From Flammeovirgaceae bacterium (GTDB lineage Bacteria > Bacteroidota > Bacteroidia > Cytophagales > Cyclobacteriaceae), in the NCBI GenBank assembly GCA_015180985.1, contig CP054185.1:744001-808000 (forward strand): DNA of 64,000 nt, written 5' to 3'. The notes beneath the pieces are model-generated. The model saw only the letters and a list, made by a program, of their open reading frames with translations, had not been told where the DNA came from and searched no databases. Made by a program: the position numbers and the translations under genes. Positions 43,542 to 52,499 of the stretch are shown here, one piece after another; position 1 is the stretch's first letter, and the number at the start of each line of letters is the position of its first letter.

Positions 43542-44908
43542 CGACTAAGCAACTGTGTAAAGGCCCGATTCGGCCTTGCTGAAAGGGGATGTGGAATGTA
43601 CCACTTTCAGCCGAATCGGTTGCATTTAAAGACTTAACTTTAAACACAGTTACCATGGAAAATCAAGAACAACACCCACTACTCAAAGAGATGCTCACCC
43701 CTGAGTTTCTCAAGCAATTTAAGAATTCGAAAGACCTCAACAGCTTTATCGATGAACTTTTCAAAAAGGGCATGGAGCAAATGCTGGAAGGTGAACTCGA
43801 TGGCCATTTGGGCTATGCCAAACATTCACCAGAAGGGATTAACTCCGGGAACTCACGGAACGGAAAAACCCGTAAGACCATCAAGACCACGCGAGGTGAA
43901 CTACAGATAGAAGTACCTCGGGATCGGAACAGCACGTTTGAGCCCGTCCTGGTTCCCAAGCGCAGCCGGTTCGTAGAAGGCATCGAAGAAATTATCATCT
44001 CCTTATATGCCCGGGGTATGAGCGTACGCGACATTGAAATACAAATCCGGGAAATCTATGGTGTGAATGTTTCGGATGCCACTATTTCCAACGTTACCTC
44101 GCGGGTACATACGTTGGTAACGGAGTGGCAAAGCAGGCCTCTTTCATCGGTGTACTTTGTGGTGTGGATGGATGGGATCGTATTCAAAGTCCGGCAGAAT
44201 GGGAAGGTGATCAACAAAACCATTTACCTGGCCGTAGGCCTTAATGCTCAGGGGTTTAAGGAAGTATTGGGCATGTGGCTGGGTGAAAGCGAAAGTGCTT
44301 CATTCTGGATAAGTGTACTTACTGATTTAAAAAGCCGTGGCGTGGAAGATATTCTCATCACCAGCACCGATAATCTGAAGGGCTTCACCGATGCAATCAC
44401 CAGCGTGTTTACCCAATCGGTAACCCAGATTTGTGTAGTTCATCAGATCAGAAATGCGCTTCGCTACGTTGTCTGGAAAGACAAGAAACAATTTGTAGCC
44501 GATTTGAAGACTGTTTACGGAGCACCAAACAAAGAGCTGGCTGCTCAAGCCTTAGAGCAGCTTGAAGTAACATGGGGCAAAAAATATCCGCATGCTATCA
44601 AGTCGTGGAAAACGAATTGGGATAACCTCACGCACTTCTTCGATTATCCGATCGAAATCCGAACGCTGATCTATACCACGAACATTATCGAAAATCTCAA
44701 CGGAAAAATCCGCAAGTATACCAACAACAAACTTTCGTTCCCTGACGACCAGGCGGTGGTGAAAGCGGTGTACCTGGCTTTACGGGAGATCACCAAAAAA
44801 TGGACCTTGCCCGTGAGAAACTGGCCACTAATCGTAAATCAATTTTTAACTATCTTCGAAGGCAGATGCAAAATATAAAACCTTTACGCAGTTGCTTAGT
44901 CGTTACCC
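43536..44908 (+). mobile_element. IS256-family insertion sequence, complete copy 2
   Basis: A 1373-base element with 28-bp terminal inverted repeats (43536-43563 and 44881-44908) differing at one position. The ends begin GGGTAACGACTAAGCAACTG, and GTGTAAAGG sits about 18 bases from the outer end as in IS256. It lies in the opposite orientation to the copy at 1-1159 and matches it over the shared 1159 bases. The bases directly outside the two inverted repeats do not match each other; the likely duplication lies 29-30 bases further out on the right. Confidence 0.95.
43655..44878 (+). CDS. IS256-family transposase, full length
   Basis: A 407-residue transposase. ATG 43655 (MENQEQHPLL) is preferred to the ATG at 43589, whose first 22 codons cover the sub-terminal IS sequence. 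The DDE triad is present: Asp in WMDGIVF, Asp in STDNLKGF and Glu in TNIIENLNGK. The last of these is followed by the C(2)H-like region. No frameshift or stop interrupts it, so the element can probably still move. Confidence 0.95.
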   Translation: MENQEQHPLLKEMLTPEFLKQFKNSKDLNSFIDELFKKGMEQMLEGELDGHLGYAKHSPEGINSGNSRNGKTRKTIKTTRGELQIEVPRDRNSTFEPVLVPKRSRFVEGIEEIIISLYARGMSVRDIEIQIREIYGVNVSDATISNVTSRVHTLVTEWQSRPLSSVYFVVWMDGIVFKVRQNGKVINKTIYLAVGLNAQGFKEVLGMWLGESESASFWISVLTDLKSRGVEDILITSTDNLKGFTDAITSVFTQSVTQICVVHQIRNALRYVVWKDKKQFVADLKTVYGAPNKELAAQALEQLEVTWGKKYPHAIKSWKTNWDNLTHFFDYPIEIRTLIYTTNIIENLNGKIRKYTNNKLSFPDDQAVVKAVYLALREITKKWTLPVRNWPLIVNQFLTIFEGRCKI

Positions 44909-44937
44909 AGCACTTACACACTTAATTAGGCAGTGTC
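44909..44937. other. 29 unexplained bases between IS end and repeat
   Basis: These bases belong neither to the helicase frame nor to the inverted repeat of the element. They separate the right IS end from the second CACAAAAG. They contain an in-frame stop (TAG at 44927). They do not resemble the flank of copy 1 visible at 1160-1188. They may be carried from a previous insertion site or be filler. Confidence 0.6.
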
Positions 44938-46228
44938 CACAAAAGTTTTTCCTGTTATTCTTACCACCAATCTATCCAGCCGTAAACTGGGTAAAAAGTA
45001 TAAGTTTGATTTACTCGCCATTGACGAAGCCGGTCAATGTGATGTAGCAACAAGTCTTATCCCAATTTCAAAGTGTAAGAATATCGTGCTAATAGGTGAC
45101 ACCAATCAACTAAAACCCATTGTTCTTTTCGAGGAAACCAGAAATGAAGAGTTGATGAAACAGTTCGCTGTAAGTGAGCCATATGACTACTTCCATAATT
45201 CCATTCTTTCAACCTACAAGCGAATCGACAACATATCGAGAGATATTTTATTGAGCTATCATTATCGCTGTGGTAAAAAGATAATCAACTTTTCTAACAT
45301 GCGGTTTTATGAGAACAAGTTGAATCTTTCAATGCTTAGTAATATCGGAGAGGTGCGACTGGTTGATGTGAATAATGTAAATCATAAGCTAAAGAATTCC
45401 ACACTGGAAGAGGCACAGGGTATAGTCAACTACATTAAAGAAAATAAACTATCCGATGCATTTATTATTACTCCATTCCGAAACCAAGAAGATGCTTTAA
45501 ATCACTTGTTGCAAGCAGCAAAAGAAAAGGGTGAAATTGATCCCTCCGTAAGTTGTGGCACAATTCATAAAGTTCAGGGACAGGAAAATAAGACTATTAT
45601 TATATCAACATCTATTTCAAGAGATACAACACCTCGTACCTATGATTGGGTAAAGAACAACAGTCAGTTAATTAACGTAGGGGTTACCAGGGCGCAAGAG
45701 AAATTAATTGTATTTACAGATAAAAAAGCTATCGAAAGTTTATCCAGAAAAGATGATGACTTATATGCGCTAATTGAATATGTGCAACAAAATGGAACTA
45801 CACAGGTCTCTCAAAGCACGGTAAACAAGTTCACCATTGGTTTCTCAAATAATTCAGTATTCGAAGATGAATTCTATAAAACGATGAGTCATTACTGTTC
45901 GATTCAGGGATCGAGATTTAAAAGAAATGTAAAACTAACAGACCTGTTTCCAGAAGAGATCAATAATCCAGCTTTAAATAAACGAGAGTTTGATGGTGTT
46001 ATCTATGTGGGTAAAGTACCTCAGATAGTATTTGAGATCAATGGTGCTGATCATTACCACAATAGAAAACGGATGGAGTCTGATAAACTTAAAGGTCAAT
46101 TGATTAATAGCAAAAATCTCAAATTGATTCTAATCCCAAATCAATATGTTAAGCACTATGAATATATACGAGAGTTAATGAATAAAATCAAAGGGGGTAC
46201 TTATCAAAAAACTTTGTTTGAAGTCTGA
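44938..46228 (+). pseudogene. SF1 helicase, 3' fragment with nuclease-like domain
   Basis: The rest of the helicase after the insertion. It contains the DEAG box (LLAIDEAGQ), GDTNQLKP, YHYRCGKKI, TPFRNQ, GTIHKVQGQENKTI and VGVTRAQEKL, i.e. motifs II-VI. The last 120 residues form a DUF2726-like nuclease domain (KREFDGVIYVGKVPQIVFEING), a restriction-endonuclease-like fold. A GTG at 44933 could start translation, but it lies in the extra bases and would give a product lacking Walker A. Codons resemble those of the 5' fragment, and the two halves join in frame to 994 residues. Confidence 0.88.
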
Positions 46229-46396
46229 TTTTTCACTACTCCTTTTACATTTGGTGCATTTTTTAACCCGTAAAAATCAACCCTCATGTACAACGCCCTA
46301 TCGCCCACCTGCTGTTTAAACCTTATTACAGTGAAAACGAACACAGCGGCCAGACTGGGTTAGCTTCAAGCGGCATACAGACAAGCGGCAGTGGGT
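46229..46396. other. Short intergenic stretch without a gene
   Basis: About 170 bases between the end of the helicase fragment and the DUF2214-like gene. I see no frame, promoter pattern or clear hairpin. Base composition returns to that of the rest of the window in its second half. Confidence 0.4.
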
Positions 46397-46843
46397 CTAT
46401 CCAAAATACCCCACCCCTCTCGCCATCAGCCCGGCCAGCAGCGGGATAATGAACAGCAGCACCAACTCCAGCCGCAGCATCCAGATAACGGAGGCGGGCA
46501 CCATCACTTCTTCCTGCGGATTTCCTTTGCGGTTTTTTAAAAAGAAAACTGTAGGGTAGATGGACAGCAGACCAATGGTGATGAACAGGGTGAGTTTGAT
46601 ATGAAAAATCCAGTTTTTGGTATATACCACCGCGGGCTTGCCCACACCGCCCAGCCAAAGGGTTAGTCCGGCAATAAGCAGCACTACAGCCGCCACGCCA
46701 TACACGGCATCAATTTTTGCCAGCCGGCTTAGTTCGCAGCGGGTAAGCGTTTTCTTCAACAACAAATGCTCGGAGGCCAGCGCTGCCACAATGGTAAAAA
46801 TACTGATGAAGTGTATGTAGCGAAGGAAGAGTTCGGTGGTCAT
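46397..46843 (-). CDS. DUF2214-like membrane protein
   Basis: A 148-residue inner-membrane protein with four hydrophobic segments (about 8-25, 48-68, 82-102, 120-145). The start FLRYIHFISIFTIVAALASEHLLLKK, given here as two motifs (RYIHFISIF and SEHLLLK), and the conserved WLGGVGKPAVVY match the DUF2214 family. The histidines could bind haem or metal, as in CopD-like proteins. It stands alone on the minus strand. Confidence 0.75.
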   Translation of the reverse strand: MTTELFLRYIHFISIFTIVAALASEHLLLKKTLTRCELSRLAKIDAVYGVAAVVLLIAGLTLWLGGVGKPAVVYTKNWIFHIKLTLFITIGLLSIYPTVFFLKNRKGNPQEEVMVPASVIWMLRLELVLLFIIPLLAGLMARGVGYFG

Positions 46844-46871
46844 ATCGTTTGCTTTTTCAAAAGTACAACTC

Positions 46872-47942
46872 TTAACGGGTTAGCCACGAAGCCACTCCAA
46901 AACAAACTTTCCGCATCAGCCGGTAGTGTGGCTTGTCTTTAACCAGGCGGTTGTGAAATCCCTCTTTCCATTTCTCCTTGAAACTGACCTGCATCAACTT
47001 TTCTTCTGCCTGGCTTATCGTTAACTGAATTTTTTCAGGCTCGTTGACATCAACTTTTTCCAATGCATCAAGAAACCGGTTGTAAAAAGAGTCGCGCATC
47101 ATGCGTTGCTGTTGATGATCCTTTGTGATCTTCCGGGGCGGCCGAACAAAGGCCGGGTTCAGGTTAATCTCCCACAGTTGCAATTTACCGTTAACCAAAG
47201 CGTAATCAGCCCGGCCATAGGTAATGCCGGCTTGCGCGAAAATGGTTTTCAACCAGGCTTCATGAGGATTCGTTTGCATATACGTTTCCACTTCGGCCCT
47301 ACGGCTTCGCATCAGGTCATCATTCGCGTCAACCATCGATTTCACCTTCCACGAACGGCTGAAGTTGAGGTATCGCGGCATTACCCTGTCGCCCAATACA
47401 AAGGCGGAATATTTTGAATAGATCCCATTATCATCCGCCACATCGAGGTACTCAATAATCAGCAATTGGTTGGTTCTGTATCCGAGCAGATTCAGCTTTC
47501 GAAGCTCGTGTTTTATTTCATCGGTACTGTACAATAACGTGGTTAGCGGGCCGGTATGCCGATCGGCCTCACGGATAAACACGGGATACCGGAGGTACCC
47601 CAACGGTCCATCGGCACGGGTAACGTCAAAACTGTTGACTCCCGATGCCGCCATTCTTTTTAGCAAGTCGTACCGGAGCAAAACCTTTTCAGGATTGTTG
47701 AGCAACCTGAGATGAGGGTACCTGCTGTAAAGTTGGTTGTAAATCTGCTTTGCAACCTCACGCTGTTCACCATTCAGAAAGTCAATGTCTGAAAAGATAA
47801 AACTACCCGCCCGTAAATCCCGCAGTTGTCCGATTTGTTCCCACGGAATAATGCGTATCCGATCGGCAAAAATTTTTCCGCGTGAGCGCAGGAAATTCCG
47901 GATAGGAAAGCTGTTGCGCGTAGTAACCAGAAAGTAAATCAT
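46872..47942 (-). CDS. ATP-grasp-like protein
   Basis: A 356-residue cytosolic protein with ATP-grasp traits: the lysine of NPEKVLLRYDLLK near 86, YPVFIREADRH near 120, and the metal-binding motif WEINLNP with Glu258 and Asn260. ATP-grasp enzymes join a carboxylate to an amine or thiol. The product is unknown. It overlaps the upstream transporter gene by 4 bases and so is coupled with two transporters, which suggests it modifies or uses their substrate. Confidence 0.7.
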   Translation of the reverse strand: MIYFLVTTRNSFPIRNFLRSRGKIFADRIRIIPWEQIGQLRDLRAGSFIFSDIDFLNGEQREVAKQIYNQLYSRYPHLRLLNNPEKVLLRYDLLKRMAASGVNSFDVTRADGPLGYLRYPVFIREADRHTGPLTTLLYSTDEIKHELRKLNLLGYRTNQLLIIEYLDVADDNGIYSKYSAFVLGDRVMPRYLNFSRSWKVKSMVDANDDLMRSRRAEVETYMQTNPHEAWLKTIFAQAGITYGRADYALVNGKLQLWEINLNPAFVRPPRKITKDHQQQRMMRDSFYNRFLDALEKVDVNEPEKIQLTISQAEEKLMQVSFKEKWKEGFHNRLVKDKPHYRLMRKVCFGVASWLTR

Positions 47943-49177
47943 AACCGGGTAGATTCAACAGTTACCGATTGAGTTGCTGCAGGGGTTGCTGTTCCCCGAA
48001 GCATAACTGACGTTACCGTGCCAATTTCCGTCACATTCAGCACCGTTTTGAATACATCCGGAATAGCATCCACGGCTTTTAAGACCATCACCCCTTCCAG
48101 CGGAATGCCTGCGGCAAGAAACACGGGCAAGCTGTACACTTTGCCCATCTGGGGCAACCCCGGACTGCCAAAGCTTGTAATCATCATTAAACCAAGGAAC
48201 ATGAGCAGGTTTGGCCACTCCACGGGTAAGCCATACAAGCGCGAAAGCAGGAAAAACGAAAACGGATTGGCTACCATGAGGTTGATGCGAAAAAAAGAAA
48301 CAAACAGGGGCACCGCCATACCGGTTATCTTTTCCTCGCCTGTAAACTTTGTTGTGCTCACCAGCAGTGCCGGAAGTGATGCCAGGGATGAACTGGTGCT
48401 TGCAGCCAACAGCTGTGACGGAAGCATTGCATGCGCAAAATGGCGTACCGGAGTTGAGCCGAAGAGCAGCACAACCACATACATCAGCGCTGTAACTACC
48501 ACCAACACGGCACAAACACCTGCCACATAAAATCCAACCGTACCCGCCAGTTGCAGTCCGTTTTGACTGGTAATCACAAATGCAATACAACCGACTGAAA
48601 GGGGCAATGTCTGGAACAGGATTTTCAACCAGTTAAACAATTTTTTTACAGCACGGGTCAACCGGTCAATAACCGGGTAGCGGAAACCTTTTCCAATGCG
48701 ACTCAAAATTATCGCACCAACAATTGAACACAGGATAGCAGGTATAATAAAACGCGTAAGCAATTGTTGCGTCTCTGCCATTACCGACAGAATCCTGAAA
48801 GAAACCGTGTTATGAAGCGCAGTGGTTGATGCAAATGCGGTAGAAGGCAGACCCCGACTCAGAAAATAACTTAGTCCAACCGATACCACCGCACCTGAAC
48901 CCAATAACAGAATATGAACAATCAATCCGCGCACAGCCAGTTTTCCAAACAGGCTTGCCTGGAGCAGTGTTAAAAAGCTGATAATCAGATTACCAGCCAC
49001 CAGCGGTATCGCCAGTACAAGCAAAACCAGTATCCAGCTTCTTGAAAAGACTTCCGCGCTCAGAAACAGAAATTCAGTCAGAGGGGTACTTTCCGAATAC
49101 AATCCGGCAGTAATTCCAATCGTCAGACCAAGCAATGATCCAATCGAAATCCAGTGTGAGGGTTTAGGCATTTTCAC
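47939..49177 (-). CDS. DAACS-family cation:dicarboxylate symporter, copy B
   Basis: A 412-residue inner-membrane carrier of the dicarboxylate/amino acid:cation symporter family. The serine-rich hairpin (ASTSSSLASLPALL) and the C-terminal substrate-binding region (GSPGLPQMGKVYSLPVFLAAG, given in parts; VDAIPDVFKTVLNVTE) are both recognisable, with Asp in the cation site. It is translated after copy A with a 4-base overlap. It has diverged clearly from copy A. Confidence 0.85.
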   Translation of the reverse strand: MKMPKPSHWISIGSLLGLTIGITAGLYSESTPLTEFLFLSAEVFSRSWILVLLVLAIPLVAGNLIISFLTLLQASLFGKLAVRGLIVHILLLGSGAVVSVGLSYFLSRGLPSTAFASTTALHNTVSFRILSVMAETQQLLTRFIIPAILCSIVGAIILSRIGKGFRYPVIDRLTRAVKKLFNWLKILFQTLPLSVGCIAFVITSQNGLQLAGTVGFYVAGVCAVLVVVTALMYVVVLLFGSTPVRHFAHAMLPSQLLAASTSSSLASLPALLVSTTKFTGEEKITGMAVPLFVSFFRINLMVANPFSFFLLSRLYGLPVEWPNLLMFLGLMMITSFGSPGLPQMGKVYSLPVFLAAGIPLEGVMVLKAVDAIPDVFKTVLNVTEIGTVTSVMLRGTATPAATQSVTVESTRL

Positions 49178-50445
49178 ACCCGGGTTGTAGTTGACGAAAC
49201 CACGAGTTCAAGTTTATTCGATCGGGTAACCAACGAAGCGATGGTCATCCCTTCGGTAACATTAAGCATTGTTTTAAACATATCGGGAATAACGTCAATG
49301 GCCTTGGTAAGTACAATCATTTCGAGCGGAACACCCAGTGCCAGAAACACCGGCATTGTCGCCAGTTTACCACCACTCGGCAAGCCAGGACTGCCAAAAC
49401 TCAGTATCAAAATAAGACCAAGAAAAAGCAGCGTGGATACCCCATCAGTCGGGATAGCATATAATGCAGTAAAAAACACATACGAAAAAACAGATGTGAT
49501 TGCCCTGTTCAACCGGAACACGGAAACTGAAAATGGAATAACCAACCTGGATACCGATGGAGGAATGCCTGCCCCCTGTTCGGCACTCGTTAGCAAGGCA
49601 GGCATGGTGGCCAGTGATGACCTTGTGCTGGCCGCAACGAGTTGTGCTGGAAACAACGCTCGGGCAAAAACTCCGAACGATACTGCACCGAAACTTCTGG
49701 CAATCAGGTAAAGAACCAGGGTGAACGCCATCAGCATCCCGATGAGTGCCAACACATACTGGCCCATTATTCCCGCCAACGTGTATCCATGCCTTGCCGT
49801 AAGCGCGAATGATAAAGTGAGTGCAGCAACCGGCAGGAGAAGCAGCAATCCATTCATTGCCGTTGTTGCTCTTTCAGAGAGATTGTGTACACGCTCAAGC
49901 CAACGATCACGTTTGAGTTTGTAAAACCGGGTGATGATCAACGCGGTTACTGCGAATGCAAGAAGTGCGGGAAGTATGATCCGGGCGAGTGATGTTTGTA
50001 CGACATCCGTCCAGATAATGAGTTGATGAACTGCCCCAGTCCCATCCGTTGTTAAATCCGGGCCATCTGTGTGCAAAAGCAACGTAAAACCGTACGTTAT
50101 GTAGTTGGTAATGGCGTAACCTACCGACAGAGTAAAGCACATGCCCAACAGCATGATCAGTACATGAAATACCAAGGCATGCCATCCTATCTTTCCGGCA
50201 AGCCTTCCACCGGACATGGATGAAACAATACTGAAGAGATACGCACCTACCAACGGAATAGCCACCGTGATCAACAAGGTGAGCCACACCTTACCGGTTA
50301 ATTCCGCCCAGAAAATAATGTCATTCCAGTTTTTCTGATGCTCACTCACCAGCCAGCCCGATACGAATCCGGTAATGAGTGCAAGCATTGCAATTAACGC
50401 ACTGTTGAATGAACCTTTGTTTGTAATTACCGCCATTCCGGTCAA
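49174..50445 (-). CDS. DAACS-family cation:dicarboxylate symporter, copy A
   Basis: A 423-residue carrier of the same family as the next gene. It has STRSSLATMPALL at the HP1 position, the FGSPGLPSGG stretch and VIPDMFKTMLNVTEG in the C-terminal binding region. Both copies carry the same IPDxFKTxLNVTE signature, a variant of the usual D-x-R-T-x-x-N of glutamate carriers, so the substrate may not be a dicarboxylate. It is the first gene of a three-gene coupled operon. Confidence 0.85.
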   Translation of the reverse strand: MTGMAVITNKGSFNSALIAMLALITGFVSGWLVSEHQKNWNDIIFWAELTGKVWLTLLITVAIPLVGAYLFSIVSSMSGGRLAGKIGWHALVFHVLIMLLGMCFTLSVGYAITNYITYGFTLLLHTDGPDLTTDGTGAVHQLIIWTDVVQTSLARIILPALLAFAVTALIITRFYKLKRDRWLERVHNLSERATTAMNGLLLLLPVAALTLSFALTARHGYTLAGIMGQYVLALIGMLMAFTLVLYLIARSFGAVSFGVFARALFPAQLVAASTRSSLATMPALLTSAEQGAGIPPSVSRLVIPFSVSVFRLNRAITSVFSYVFFTALYAIPTDGVSTLLFLGLILILSFGSPGLPSGGKLATMPVFLALGVPLEMIVLTKAIDVIPDMFKTMLNVTEGMTIASLVTRSNKLELVVSSTTTRV

Positions 50446-50516
50446 AAATGAAATTTAGCAAACGTCTTTCAGCAGCGCTGTACCGGTTATCAATAATTTT
50501 CGTTAGTTAGCAATTC

Positions 50517-51416
50517 ATGCACCAGCCCATTCAGCTACACTTTACCACCGGCAACACCTGGGTACTTAATTTTTGCCTGGCGGTAATTATGTTTGGCGTT
50601 GCCCTTCAATTAAAAACCGATGATTTTAAACGGTTAAGCAAAACACCCCGCACCGCCATGGCCGGCCTGGTGGCACAGTTCTTGGCTCTGCCTGCCATAA
50701 CCTACCTGCTGGTACTTGTTATTAACCCCTCGCCCGCCATGGCACTTGGGCTTATTCTGGTTTCGGTATGTCCGGGCGGAAATATTTCCAATTTTATGTC
50801 GAGCCTGGCAGGCGGTAACGTTGCGCTTTCGGTGGGCCTTACGGCAGCCGGTTCGTTTCTTTCAGTTTTTTTAACACCGCTCAACCTGCAATGGTGGGGC
50901 AGTTTATATGCACCGGCTTCTGCGCTGCTGCGCGAGGTAGAAGTGAGTTTCTCCGAAGTGTTCATCACCATTTTTCTGATTGCCGGTATTCCGCTGATGT
51001 TCGGCATGCTCATTAATCACCGGTATCCGCTGGCGGCAAAAAAAATCAGCCGGTGGCTCAAGCCTGTGTCTGTTCTGCTGTTCATCGGGTTTGTTGTTGT
51101 GGCGTTTGCACAAAACACCGATGTCTTTCTTAATTATATTCACCTGATTTTTTTTGTTGTGCTTGTTCACAATGCGCTGGCGTTCACCACCGGCTACTGG
51201 GTTGCAAAAATCGGGCGGGCCGGTTATACCGATCAGCGCACCATTGCCATCGAAACCGGCATTCAGAATTCCGGGCTTGGCCTGGTGCTGATCTTTTCCT
51301 TTTTCAATGGCCTGGGCGAAATGGCGCTGGTGGCCGGCTGGTGGGGCATCTGGCACATTGTATCAGGCCTGGGCCTGTCGTATTATTGGTCGCGCAACCC
51401 GGCTCCGGCTGTATGA
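50517..51416 (+). CDS. Bile acid:sodium symporter family protein
   Basis: A 299-residue transporter of the BASS/SBF family with about nine or ten membrane segments. The family signature is clear: VSVCPGGNISNFMSSLAGGN near residues 82-101 and the later EtGIQNSGLG-like motif (IETGIQNSGLGLVL). Substrates in bacteria include bile salts, keto acids or pantothenate-like acids. The stop overlaps the acyltransferase ATG (ATGA), so the genes are coupled. Confidence 0.93.
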   Translation: MHQPIQLHFTTGNTWVLNFCLAVIMFGVALQLKTDDFKRLSKTPRTAMAGLVAQFLALPAITYLLVLVINPSPAMALGLILVSVCPGGNISNFMSSLAGGNVALSVGLTAAGSFLSVFLTPLNLQWWGSLYAPASALLREVEVSFSEVFITIFLIAGIPLMFGMLINHRYPLAAKKISRWLKPVSVLLFIGFVVVAFAQNTDVFLNYIHLIFFVVLVHNALAFTTGYWVAKIGRAGYTDQRTIAIETGIQNSGLGLVLIFSFFNGLGEMALVAGWWGIWHIVSGLGLSYYWSRNPAPAV

Positions 51417-52462
51417 ACAAACTATTGTATTACTTCCTCCGGATTTATGTATGGTGTGCCTTACACATCTACTTTAAAAAAATTATTGCACGCCAAACCG
51501 AAAACATCCCCCGCAAAGGGCCTGTGCTGTTTCTGGCAAATCACCAAAACGCCTTGCTGGATGCCCTGGTAATAGCGGTTACTGCTCCGCGCTACTGTTA
51601 TTTCATTGCCCGGGCCGATGTTTTTAAAAACAGCATCGCTGCCCGCCTGCTTAGCCTGATTAATATGCGGCCCGTGTACCGCCTGCGCGATGGCATAAAA
51701 TCCATACCCAATAACAAATATACATTTACATGGGCCAGCAGCGTATTGTTACGAAATGAATGCCTGTTATTTTTCCCCGAAGGCAATCACAGTTTGTTGC
51801 GAAGAGTGCGACCGCTGAGCAAAGGCTTTACCCGCATTGTAGGTGAAGCGCTGGTGAACAACCCCTCATTGGATTTACAAATTATCCCGGTGGGCATTAA
51901 CTACACCAACCATACCGGGTTCAGGGGCTCAGTAAGTATTTATTATGGCAAGCCGGTCGGGGCCAGCCTGTTCAAAAACAACCTGCTCCCGCTTCGTGAT
52001 GCAGTGGAAGAAAAATTAAAATCATTAACCACGCATGTTGAGGATGAAGCAACCTACCATAAAGTAATCGGCAAGCTGGAACAAACTTTACCCGACTACC
52101 TCGATCCAATCGAAACCAATCGCAGGATCAGGCTGATTGAAGAGGGCCTGCCGGTGGATACAGCCGTTGTAAAGAGGTCTTCAAAATCACCCTTCCGGTA
52201 TATGTTGTACCCGCTCTACTGGCTGTGCCTGCTGGTTAATGTTATACCCTTGCTTCTGTGGAAGTGGCTGAAGAAAAAAATAACCGATCCGGTTTTTACC
52301 GGCACCATCCGGTTTGCCGTAGGCATTACGGTAGTGCCGGCAACATACATGACTGAAATTTTAACTATAGGCGCATACTCCTTTTCAGGAGGTTTTGCTT
52401 TGGGTGTCTTTTGTTTGTTGTCGTTGCCACTCGGGTTTTACCTCAAGAAACAAATTGCTTAG
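51413..52462 (+). CDS. 1-acyl-sn-glycerol-3-phosphate acyltransferase-like
   Basis: A 349-residue membrane acyltransferase. The catalytic HX4D motif is H44-x4-D (NHQNALLD at 43-50) and the FPEGNHS motif follows near 121. It would transfer acyl groups to lysophosphatidate or a related acceptor in phospholipid synthesis. The C terminus has two membrane segments (about 265-285 and 305-340). It begins at the overlap with the BASS gene and ends 37 bases before a lipoprotein gene. Confidence 0.9.
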   Translation: MNKLLYYFLRIYVWCALHIYFKKIIARQTENIPRKGPVLFLANHQNALLDALVIAVTAPRYCYFIARADVFKNSIAARLLSLINMRPVYRLRDGIKSIPNNKYTFTWASSVLLRNECLLFFPEGNHSLLRRVRPLSKGFTRIVGEALVNNPSLDLQIIPVGINYTNHTGFRGSVSIYYGKPVGASLFKNNLLPLRDAVEEKLKSLTTHVEDEATYHKVIGKLEQTLPDYLDPIETNRRIRLIEEGLPVDTAVVKRSSKSPFRYMLYPLYWLCLLVNVIPLLLWKWLKKKITDPVFTGTIRFAVGITVVPATYMTEILTIGAYSFSGGFALGVFCLLSLPLGFYLKKQIA

Positions 52463-52499
52463 GTAGCAAAAAAGATTCATATCTTCGAATAGCCTTGCC

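Noticed and set aside
43589-43654. Earlier transposase start at ATG 43589
   Set aside because: The first 22 codons cover the sub-terminal IS sequence and do not resemble the IS256 N terminus, which begins at MENQEQ.
43527-44917. Target duplication touching both IS ends
   Set aside because: The nine bases left (TTCACAAAA) and right (AGCACTTAC) do not match. The matching repeat is 29-30 bases further right.
44933-46228. An independent gene starting at GTG 44933
   Set aside because: The upstream frame has a stop in the extra bases, the product lacks the Walker A part of the helicase, and it joins in frame with the fragment left of the IS element. It is a gene fragment.
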